Shown: piece by piece, positions 44,489-52,120 of the stretch
Layout: every line of letters begins with the position of its first letter
Numbering within the stretch: position 1 is the stretch's first letter
Assembly (NCBI GenBank): GCA_020636135.1
Contig: JACJYK010000002.1
Span: 267,501-331,500, forward strand
Source of the DNA: Lewinellaceae bacterium
Lineage (GTDB): Bacteria; Bacteroidota; Bacteroidia; Chitinophagales; Saprospiraceae
DNA length: 64,000 nucleotides
Direction: 5' to 3'
The notes under the pieces: model-generated
Database searches by the model: none
What the model was told of the DNA's origin: nothing
Seen by the model: only the letters and a program-made list of their open reading frames with translations
Translations under genes and position numbers: made by a program

Positions 44489-45460
44489 CTGAAGCGGTTC
44501 ATCCATATCATTGTAGCATGGCTATTGTGCATTTCCTGGTTGCAAGCCCAGCAGCTGGGGCAGTCTTCTTTATTCTTTGCTGATAAATATTTACAGAACC
44601 CAGCTTATGCCGGGTTTGATCGTTCACTCAGTATATTAGCCGGTTACCGGACACAATGGCTGGGCCTGGAGCGCAACCCTGTAAGCCAGATCATCAGTGC
44701 TCACATGCCTGTGTATGCACTGAATGGCGGGGTGGGTATAAATCTGGTCAATGAGTTTCTGGGAGCAGAAAAGACGTTGCGGTTAAGTCTGTCTTACAAT
44801 TATGTGATCAACAATGATCTGGGCACCTGGAGTGCTGGTTTAAGGATGGGTATGGTGCAGAAGAGCCTTGACGGAGCCTTGTTGCGTACACCGTTTGGCA
44901 TTTACGAAGGCAATCAGATCAATCATCAGGATCCTATTTTACCTGAGCAGCTGGTCAGTGGAACCAATTGGTTCTCCAGTCTGGGAGTCTATTATCAGGC
45001 TGATGTTTTTCAGGGTGGGGTGAGCCTGGAATACCTGAACAGTCCCCATCTGCGGTTTAATGGTGTCGAAGGAGGAAGTGTGAAAATGTTGCCAACCATG
45101 GTCGTCTTCGGTGAGTATGGATTGCCGGTAGCCGACCTGCTGGAGGTGTACCCATCGATCTTGTTCAAATCGGATTTTCGCCAGTGGCAGGTGGACCTGG
45201 CTGCACAGGCTGTCTACCAGGACCGCTATCTGGTGGGACTGGGCTGGAGAGGATTGACAGCTCATACACTGGATGCACTCGTATTTCACGTCGGTCTCTA
45301 CGTCAATGAACATCTGAAAATCTTATATGCATATGATGTACCTCTTTCTAGTTTAGGGGTCAACAGTACCGGTTCGCACGAACTGGTTTTGCATTATAAC
45401 TTGAACAAAATCATTGGATTGGGTCTTCCGCCACGGATTATATACAGTCCCAGGTATTAA
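44489..45460 (+). CDS. porP: PorP/SprF-family type IX secretion outer-membrane protein
   Basis: This PorP/SprF-type barrel has about 323 residues. Signature segments are SLFFADKYLQNPAYAGFD at the mature N-terminus and repeated beta strands up to HELVLHYNLNKI. No ATG precedes the mature part. An in-frame TTG at 44525 leaves no signal peptide, whereas reading from CTG at 44489 (or ATT at 44486) gives KRFIHIIVAWLLCISWLQAQ, a textbook signal peptide, 12 bases after an AGGAGA at 44471-44476. I therefore annotate a non-ATG start at 44489. It heads the porP-gldK-L-M-N cluster, the usual order in type IX systems. Confidence 0.85.
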   Translation: MKRFIHIIVAWLLCISWLQAQQLGQSSLFFADKYLQNPAYAGFDRSLSILAGYRTQWLGLERNPVSQIISAHMPVYALNGGVGINLVNEFLGAEKTLRLSLSYNYVINNDLGTWSAGLRMGMVQKSLDGALLRTPFGIYEGNQINHQDPILPEQLVSGTNWFSSLGVYYQADVFQGGVSLEYLNSPHLRFNGVEGGSVKMLPTMVVFGEYGLPVADLLEVYPSILFKSDFRQWQVDLAAQAVYQDRYLVGLGWRGLTAHTLDALVFHVGLYVNEHLKILYAYDVPLSSLGVNSTGSHELVLHYNLNKIIGLGLPPRIIYSPRY

Positions 45461-45616
45461 TTAGTTGGACCCTTAACCCAAATTTTGGCAAAATTTTTGC
45501 GTAACACAAAATATGAATATAATCACGGGCGTTGTTTTAACATCCATCGTGTGAAAATAGGCCCGGTAATTAGTTTAATTTTACGCCATTTTTATAACAA
45601 GATTGTTGGTAAAGCT

Positions 45617-46858
45617 ATGAATAGGATGAGAAACTTTATGGTATTCGGTGTGTGCCTGTTACTTTCTGCGGTGGTGCTTCAGTCATGCGGAAAGAAAGAA
45701 ACTGGTCAGCTGGTTGGAGTTTTGGACAGACCGAAGTGGAAAGGGATCAACCCATTGGGTATGCAATACATCAAGTCAGGTGTATTTCATATCGGGGGTA
45801 ATGATCAGGACATATTTAATTCGTATGTCCAAAGGCCTCGTCAGGTATCCATCGTTGGATTCTTTATGGACGAGACCGAAATTACAAACAATGAATACCG
45901 TCAGTTTGTAAACTATGTAAGAGATTCTACCGCTCATACGATCCTCGGAGATTTTATCCAGGATGACTATGGCAACGAATCCATTGATTGGGAGTTACCC
46001 ATCGATTACGCGGATGAGACATTGGATGAGATGTATGTCTCGGAAGATGATCAGATCTTCGGCAAACGTGAATTTGACAATACCAATTTACGTTATGCCT
46101 GGACGGAAGTGGATTGGGTAAAGGCTGCACACAGTCCGAAGACACCGCGCAGCCAGTTGGTACGCAAATTTGAAGTTCCGATTTATCCGGACACCCTGGT
46201 TTGGATTCGCGACTTCGCATATTCATACAATGACCCGCTGGCAAGAAACTACTTCTGGCATCCTGCCTACGATGATTATCCGGTAGTCGGAGTCAACTGG
46301 CAGATGGCCCAGGCTTTCTGTGACTGGAGGACCAAAATGTGGAACAAATATCGTCCGGACGAGCGCCATTCCGAAGGATTCCGTTTACCGACGGAATACG
46401 AATGGGAATATGCAGCTCGTGGTGGTCACGATCTTTCCAGCTACCCATGGGGTGGTTATTATCTGCGCAATGCCAAAGGCTGCCTTCTGGCTAACTTCAA
46501 GCCCGGTCGTGGTAACTATGCCGATGACGGCGCTCAGTACACCACACGCGTAGACTATTATTTCCCGAACGATTACGGACTTTATCAAATGGCCGGCAAC
46601 GTATCTGAATGGACCGTATCCGCCTACTACGATAATGCAAACAACATCATTCACGACCTGAACCCGGATGTGAAATATTATGCTCAACAAGACGATCCGG
46701 ATGTCCTGAAGCGGAAAGTGATCCGCGGTGGCTCCTGGAAAGACATTGGGTATTATCTCCAGTGCGGTGTCCGGGATTGGGAATATCAAGACTCCACCAA
46801 ATCGTACATCGGCTTCCGTTGTGTGATCACAAACTTAGGAAGAACCTTAACGGAGTAG
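45617..46858 (+). CDS. gldK: Gliding motility lipoprotein GldK (PorK)
   Basis: From the ATG at 45617 this is 413 residues with a lipoprotein signal (LQSCGKKE, Cys24); an upstream in-frame start would add 44 implausible residues. GldK has the formylglycine-generating-enzyme (FGE-sulfatase) fold: MDETEITNNEYRQFV, FRLPTEYEWEYAARGG, YGLYQMAGNVSEWT and KVIRGGSWKD. It forms the periplasmic ring of the type IX secretion system with GldN. It is a structural protein here, not a sulfatase-activating enzyme. Confidence 0.96.
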   Translation: MNRMRNFMVFGVCLLLSAVVLQSCGKKETGQLVGVLDRPKWKGINPLGMQYIKSGVFHIGGNDQDIFNSYVQRPRQVSIVGFFMDETEITNNEYRQFVNYVRDSTAHTILGDFIQDDYGNESIDWELPIDYADETLDEMYVSEDDQIFGKREFDNTNLRYAWTEVDWVKAAHSPKTPRSQLVRKFEVPIYPDTLVWIRDFAYSYNDPLARNYFWHPAYDDYPVVGVNWQMAQAFCDWRTKMWNKYRPDERHSEGFRLPTEYEWEYAARGGHDLSSYPWGGYYLRNAKGCLLANFKPGRGNYADDGAQYTTRVDYYFPNDYGLYQMAGNVSEWTVSAYYDNANNIIHDLNPDVKYYAQQDDPDVLKRKVIRGGSWKDIGYYLQCGVRDWEYQDSTKSYIGFRCVITNLGRTLTE

Positions 46859-46984
46859 TATTAGCATCAATGCACCATTCTGCTCCCCCCAAACCATTTA
46901 TTAATGTGTCTTACGAAACCGACCAATCGTAGAACAAGGATAGATGTGTTAACTAAATTCAATAACTATTTAAATTAAGTAACA

Positions 46985-47575
46985 ATGGCCTTTTACAAAA
47001 AAAGTTGGTTCAAGTACATGAAGAACTTTATCATTGGCGTCGGTGCATCATTGGTTATGATCGGTGCTCTTGGTAAGATCAACAGTGAGCCCTGGGGTGG
47101 ACCTGCCATCACGATTGGTCTGGTCACAGAAGCCTGCTTGTTCCTCATGCTAGGGATACTGCCTCCGGAAAAAGACTACTATTGGGAGAAACTGTATCCA
47201 GGATTGGACAATTACCACTCAAATATCGCCAGCCTGACTGCCGGTGATATGCCCGCCGACCTTTCCCGTCCTTTGAACGGAGAAGTCGTAGAAGCACAAT
47301 TAGACGGAATGCTGAATGAACTGCAGACCTTGTCTAAGAGTATCGGATCATTAAAAGCATTGCAGGAAGTTGATTTCTCTGAGACCAGCAATCAACTGAA
47401 AACAATGGGTAACTTCTACAGCCGGATGAGCGACGCAATGTCTACGCTGACGGAAACGGTAGAAGACACCAAAGTTTACCAGCAGCAATTGGGTGCACTG
47501 AACAAGAACTTGACGTCATTGAATTCAGTGTACGGTAACATCTTGAACGCCTACAATCAAGGTCCGCGTGTCTAA
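46985..47575 (+). CDS. gldL: Gliding motility protein GldL (PorL)
   Basis: This 196-residue inner-membrane protein has two transmembrane helices near the N-terminus (about 12-32 and 37-60; FIIGVGASLVMIGALGKI and ITIGLVTEACLFLMLGIL). It then has LPPEKDYYWEKLYPGLDNYH and a long helical cytoplasmic part. It is the proton-channel stator of the type IX motor, together with GldM. It is 126 bases after gldK and 46 before gldM. Confidence 0.95.
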   Translation: MAFYKKSWFKYMKNFIIGVGASLVMIGALGKINSEPWGGPAITIGLVTEACLFLMLGILPPEKDYYWEKLYPGLDNYHSNIASLTAGDMPADLSRPLNGEVVEAQLDGMLNELQTLSKSIGSLKALQEVDFSETSNQLKTMGNFYSRMSDAMSTLTETVEDTKVYQQQLGALNKNLTSLNSVYGNILNAYNQGPRV

Positions 47576-47621
47576 GATGTAACAGTGCAACATTCATTAA
47601 TCAAGTTAAAAATCAGAAGCC

Positions 47622-49193
47622 ATGTCAATACCTAAGGAGCCCAGGCAGCTAATGATCAATATCATGTACCTCGTATTGACTGCGTTGTTAGCTCTTAACG
47701 TTTCAGCCGAGATTTTCAATGCCTTCAAAGTCGTAGACGATGGATTGAAAAAATCAAACTCGGTGTTGGATGACGAGAACGCAGTTAAACCGGCACGCAT
47801 TGACCAGCTGTCGAAGAAAAAACAAGAAGAATTTAAAATCTATGCCGAGCGCGCTCCCCAAGTACGAGCACTTTCTGCAGAATTTGCCACCTATGTTAAC
47901 GGTATCACCGACTATATGATCGACCAAACCGGTAACAAGGACAATAAAGTAGACGAAGGAGACTATGTGGAAGTACAGGGTCACACGCAGTTGCGCGGCA
48001 AGAAAGATAAGGACATTACCACTCGTTACCTGGTCGGGGACAAAAAAGAACCCGGAATCGGTGGCGAACTGAAAGCCAAAATCCTGGAATATCGTTCGAA
48101 ATTCCTGGATTTGGTAGACGAAGCCGATCGCGCAGAATTTGAGAAAAAGATCGCTTTGAACGTGGATGAAGAGACGTGGAAGCACGCCAAAGATAAGAGC
48201 AGCTGGGAAGATTATTACTTCCGTCAAATGCCTTTGGCCGCTACATTGCCGATCTTTACCAAATTCATCAATGACGCGAAGAGCTCTGAAAACGCCATCC
48301 TCGACTATTATCTGGAAAAGGTAGGTGGTACCGAAATCGTATTTGATCAGTTCCAGGTCGTAGCTTCTCCCAAGAAGTCCTACATCACCCGGGGTGAAAA
48401 TTACGAAGCCGATATCTTCCTGAGTGCTTTCTCCAAAAACGTTGAGAATCTGAGTGTTAGGATCAACGGCGCCAATGTTCCGGTGAACAATGGAGTTGCT
48501 TCCTTCAAAGCACCTGGCAGCAGTGTAGGTATGAAGAAATATACCGCAACCATTTCCTTTACCAACCCGGTAACCAAGGAAGTGACCACCAAAACCCAGG
48601 ATTTTGAATACGAAGTAGGCGAGCGTTCCGCATCCATCTCTCTGGATAAGATGAACGTATTCTACATCGGTGTTGAAAACCCGATCACCGTAGCTGCAGC
48701 TGGTGTTTCCACCAATGATCTGAAAGTGTCCGGTGAAGGCATCACCATGAAAAAGGCCGGATCGGCCAACTGGATCGTTGAAGCCACTCGTCCTGGTTCT
48801 GCTTCCATCACCTTGTCAGGTGGCGGACTTGCACCAACGAAATTTGATTACCGTGTGAAGATGATTCCTGACCCGACACCACGTTTGGGTGGCGTAAAGG
48901 AAGATGAGGTAGGAAACGGTGTTTTCAAAGTACAAAAAGGTCTGATCGCAGCACTGGATGGCTTTGACTTCGACGCTAAATGCAGCATTACCGGCTACCG
49001 TATGGTACGGGTTGCTCCACGGCAGGATCCTGAAATCACCGTGAATGCAGGTGCTTCTTTCTCGGATGATGCCAGCCGTATTCGTGACAAAGCAAAACCT
49101 GGCGACCGGTTTTTCTTCGAGAATATCCGTTGCAAATGTCCGGGTGATGCGGCAGCACGTAAATTACCTAACATTGCTATAAGCATTAATTAA
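47622..49193 (+). CDS. gldM: Gliding motility protein GldM (PorM)
   Basis: This 523-residue protein has one N-terminal membrane helix (about 11-31, MINIMYLVLTALLALNVSAE) and a long periplasmic part of several domains. The part begins KVVDDGLKKSNSVLDDENA and ends with a beta-rich domain (RFFFENIRCKCPGDAAARKL). It contacts GldL in the inner membrane and the GldK/GldN ring. It is eight bases from gldN. Confidence 0.96.
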   Translation: MSIPKEPRQLMINIMYLVLTALLALNVSAEIFNAFKVVDDGLKKSNSVLDDENAVKPARIDQLSKKKQEEFKIYAERAPQVRALSAEFATYVNGITDYMIDQTGNKDNKVDEGDYVEVQGHTQLRGKKDKDITTRYLVGDKKEPGIGGELKAKILEYRSKFLDLVDEADRAEFEKKIALNVDEETWKHAKDKSSWEDYYFRQMPLAATLPIFTKFINDAKSSENAILDYYLEKVGGTEIVFDQFQVVASPKKSYITRGENYEADIFLSAFSKNVENLSVRINGANVPVNNGVASFKAPGSSVGMKKYTATISFTNPVTKEVTTKTQDFEYEVGERSASISLDKMNVFYIGVENPITVAAAGVSTNDLKVSGEGITMKKAGSANWIVEATRPGSASITLSGGGLAPTKFDYRVKMIPDPTPRLGGVKEDEVGNGVFKVQKGLIAALDGFDFDAKCSITGYRMVRVAPRQDPEITVNAGASFSDDASRIRDKAKPGDRFFFENIRCKCPGDAAARKLPNIAISIN

Positions 49194-49201
49194 TCTAACC
49201 G

Positions 49202-50065
49202 ATGAAAAACTTATTCATTTTTCCAGTATTGCTATTGTGGGCCGGCATTGGTTTCAGTCAAAATGACCAGCCGCAGGCCGAAGCAGCCTTTATCACCGAG
49301 GCAGGGGATCCGTTTGAAGAGCAAGTTATCGATGGTGTAGTTGAACGCAGGATTATTGTGGAGAATCGAGTCTTGCCCTATGAACCGGTACGTGAGGCAG
49401 ATGTGCCTTGGGAGAAAAAGATCTGGAGTGTGATCAATGTTCGCGAAAAGATCAATCTTCCTTTCGCTTACCCGAAGATGCCTTTCTTCACCATCCTGGC
49501 AGATGCCGCTAAAAATGGCGAGTTCTCTGTCTATAAAGATGATGACTTTAAAGACATCATGACGGTATCGGAACTGGAAGGTAAATTGTTTTCTGTTGAC
49601 ACCGTGTCTGTGACCGATCCCGAGACGTATGAGGTGACACTGGCAATTACCAGAAGCGATTTAAATCCTTCAGACATCCAGAGATTCCGAGTGAAAGAAG
49701 TGGTCTTCTTCGATAAAAAGGCCTCTCGTGTGAAACGTAGAATTCTGGGCATTGCTCCGATAAAAGATGTGATTGATAAGACCACAGGCCAGTTACTGTA
49801 TCCAGAACCACTCTTTTGGGTTTATTATCCTCAGGCACGCGAAGCGTTGTCAAAATATCGGGTATTCAATGCTGAAAACGACGCCGCTCCAATGACTTGG
49901 GACATGGTATTGGAAGAACACATGTTCTCCAGCTATATCTTCAAAGAATCCAATGTTATGGATCGTCGTCTGCAGGATTATCTGACCGGAGTTGACATTC
50001 TGTATGAATCACAAAAGATCAAGGACCGCTTGTTCAACTTTGAACAAGACCTCTGGGAATATTAA
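49202..50065 (+). CDS. gldN: Gliding motility protein GldN (PorN)
   Basis: This 287-residue periplasmic protein has a signal peptide ending near GFSQ (residue 19). DVPWEKKIWSVINVREKINLPF and the C-terminal EEHMFSSYIFKESNVMDRRLQDYLTG are typical of GldN. It forms the type IX ring with GldK. It is the last gene before the terminator at 50093-50130. Confidence 0.95.
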   Translation: MKNLFIFPVLLLWAGIGFSQNDQPQAEAAFITEAGDPFEEQVIDGVVERRIIVENRVLPYEPVREADVPWEKKIWSVINVREKINLPFAYPKMPFFTILADAAKNGEFSVYKDDDFKDIMTVSELEGKLFSVDTVSVTDPETYEVTLAITRSDLNPSDIQRFRVKEVVFFDKKASRVKRRILGIAPIKDVIDKTTGQLLYPEPLFWVYYPQAREALSKYRVFNAENDAAPMTWDMVLEEHMFSSYIFKESNVMDRRLQDYLTGVDILYESQKIKDRLFNFEQDLWEY

Positions 50066-50092
50066 TAAGTGATTTCAATAAGGAAAGATTTA

Positions 50093-50130
50093 AAAAGCTT
50101 GTCTCTTCGGAGGCAGGCTTTTTTGTTTTT
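50093..50130 (+). terminator. Terminator of the type IX secretion operon
   Basis: AAAGCTTGTCTC / GAGGCAGGCTTT (12 pairs, some G-T) around a TTCG loop is followed by TTTTGTTTTT. It closes the gldKLMN operon. Confidence 0.85.
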
Positions 50131-50157
50131 ATCCATGTCTGGAATGCCTGACAGGCA

Positions 50158-51201
50158 CTAGGGTTTGAGCAAGACCTTCATGCATCCCGGTGTCCGCTGG
50201 GCAAAACGCTGATAGGCCGCAGCACCATCAGACAGCGCAAACACATCGGTAAATGGACTGATCAGCTCCCACCCGGCATCCAGCAATTGTAACAGATCCG
50301 GAATGTGTTGCCTCGCCGAACAGCGTCCGGAATGATACGTGATGTTTTTATCGTAAGCGTCAACCGGGCTAAAACTAAATTGCGGTTGTGTATGTACCCC
50401 CACACTGGAGATGATACCACCTGCCCGCACCAGATTAAATGCCAGCTGCTGGGCAGAAGCTCCACCTACGGCTTCAACGACACCGTCAATTCCTCCTCCC
50501 GGCTGGTTTATGAGCCATTCTTGCAGCTGCGCTCCCTCCGCCGGATTGATGACATCCGCTCCAAGCTGGGAAGCATAGTGGCGACGTCCCGGATCGGTCT
50601 CAAATACCGTAACCCGCTCGTAACGCATTCGCTTCAGGACCTGCCACGCCATCATGCCCACCGGGCCGAAACCGATGACGCCTACATGGTTTAATACCCC
50701 GGATCCCAGACGGACGGCACCCTGATAGCCGGTAGCCAGGATATCACCAAGCAACAAAGATGTTTCAGGACCAAGATCGCCGGGAACCGGGATCAGGGTG
50801 GATTCTGCCAGTGGAACCCGAACCAATTCGGCCTGTCCTCCCTGTAATCCATTCCCTGCTGCTACCCAACCAAATAACTGTCCTCGTGTACACCGGGCGG
50901 TCAGGCCAATGCGGCAATAATAACAGGTCCCGCAGCTCGTCGTGAATGGACTGATCACGCGCATACCTTCCCGCAGGGTGGTGACACCCTTGCCTCGGGC
51001 TACAATAATGCCGGTAAACTCATGTCCCATGGTCGTACCGGCATCAAGACCTTTTTCTCTGCCGAAATAGACATGCAGGTCTGAACCACAAATGGCCGTA
51101 TCGGTTACCTGAACGATCACATCACCCGGATCCAGTATTTCCGGATCGGGGACGCTCTCAAAATGAATGTCTTCGGGCCGGTGAAGTGTAAGCGCCCGCA
51201 T
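50158..51201 (-). CDS. Zinc-dependent alcohol dehydrogenase (MDR superfamily)
   Basis: This 347-residue medium-chain dehydrogenase uses NAD(P). Catalytic zinc ligands are Cys38, His60 and Glu61 (AICGSDLH, MGHEFTG). The structural zinc site is Cys90, Cys93, Cys96 and Cys104. A Rossmann VGVIGFGPVGMMAWQVL follows. The substrate is not readable. It is two bases from the metallo-beta-lactamase-fold gene and possibly co-transcribed with it. Confidence 0.9.
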   Translation of the reverse strand: MRALTLHRPEDIHFESVPDPEILDPGDVIVQVTDTAICGSDLHVYFGREKGLDAGTTMGHEFTGIIVARGKGVTTLREGMRVISPFTTSCGTCYYCRIGLTARCTRGQLFGWVAAGNGLQGGQAELVRVPLAESTLIPVPGDLGPETSLLLGDILATGYQGAVRLGSGVLNHVGVIGFGPVGMMAWQVLKRMRYERVTVFETDPGRRHYASQLGADVINPAEGAQLQEWLINQPGGGIDGVVEAVGGASAQQLAFNLVRAGGIISSVGVHTQPQFSFSPVDAYDKNITYHSGRCSARQHIPDLLQLLDAGWELISPFTDVFALSDGAAAYQRFAQRTPGCMKVLLKP

Positions 51202-51203
51202 GG

Positions 51204-52100
51204 TTATTTCTTTTCGACCAGTTCGATCCAGGCTGCATCAATACTGCGGCTTAAACCACTGCCTTTCCATTCCGGAGCACCGGGAATTTCTGTTGCCTGG
51301 GCGATCTCATCTTTGGATTTGCCGGCAGCGATTTCTTTTTCCATGAAACTCAGCAAAGCGGAGAGATAACCTTGCATGGCTTGCAGCTCTTCCTTTTTTC
51401 CGGTTATATCGTAATCCTCGCCGGAGTGACCAAAAACGAAAAGAGTGTCGCGATCAAAAGTATCAAGGGCATTGTCCAGCACCGAAATCCAGTTTGAGAT
51501 CGATGCTCCAGCGGATTTGTCAATGAATGGAAATCTGCGATTGAAGACCAGATCACCCATATGGACGATATTGGCATTCGTAAAGTGGATCATGGCATCG
51601 CCATTGGTGTGACCGGGACCGAAATAATACATCTGGATATTTTCATCTCCGAGACTGGTTTCCCAGTTGGTGGTGAAGGTTTCGGTAGGAAGCCATTGCT
51701 GATCCATTTTACCATTCTCTTCCGCCACTCGTTGTTGGTTGGCTTTGGAATTTTCATGCGCCACCAGTTTTGCAGCCAGATCTTTGAAGGTGATGTTGCC
51801 ACTGGTGTGGTCACCGTGGTGGTGGGTATTGATCAGCAGATCGATCGGGCGATCCTGCATTTTTTTGATTTCAGCGATCACATGGGCGGCTGGTTCAGGG
51901 AATTGCGTATCCACAACTGCGATATGATCTTCAGTTACATACCACAGGATGGTTCCGCCGCTTTCGGTAAATACGCCAACGTTTTCTCTCAACGGACGCA
52001 TCTGATATTCTGCAAATAGGGAACGCAACCAGGTTGCGCGACCCAGGGTAGGCACCATTGTTGCCAAAGCCCCCTGAACTAAAAATGATCTCCGTTTCAT
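51204..52100 (-). CDS. Tat-exported MBL-fold hydrolase
   Basis: This 298-residue protein begins MKRRSFLVQGALATMVP, a twin-arginine export signal. The metal motif HxHxDH is His93/His95/Asp97/His98 (NTHHHGDHTSG); further ligands lie in GPGHTNGDAMIHF and FGHSGEDYD. It resembles subclass-B-like beta-lactamase-fold hydrolases of unknown substrate; antibiotic hydrolysis is not supported. Confidence 0.88.
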   Translation of the reverse strand: MKRRSFLVQGALATMVPTLGRATWLRSLFAEYQMRPLRENVGVFTESGGTILWYVTEDHIAVVDTQFPEPAAHVIAEIKKMQDRPIDLLINTHHHGDHTSGNITFKDLAAKLVAHENSKANQQRVAEENGKMDQQWLPTETFTTNWETSLGDENIQMYYFGPGHTNGDAMIHFTNANIVHMGDLVFNRRFPFIDKSAGASISNWISVLDNALDTFDRDTLFVFGHSGEDYDITGKKEELQAMQGYLSALLSFMEKEIAAGKSKDEIAQATEIPGAPEWKGSGLSRSIDAAWIELVEKK

Positions 52101-52120
52101 TTATTGTGATTATTGGAACA

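Noticed and set aside
45617..46858. GldK as the sulfatase-activating (formylglycine-generating) enzyme for the five sulfatases
   Set aside because: It has the FGE fold, but it sits in the gldKLMN cluster with a lipoprotein signal and GldK-type length, so it is the secretion ring protein.
51204..52100. Beta-lactamase conferring antibiotic resistance
   Set aside because: Only the metallo-hydrolase fold and HxHxDH motif are shared; nothing indicates lactam specificity.
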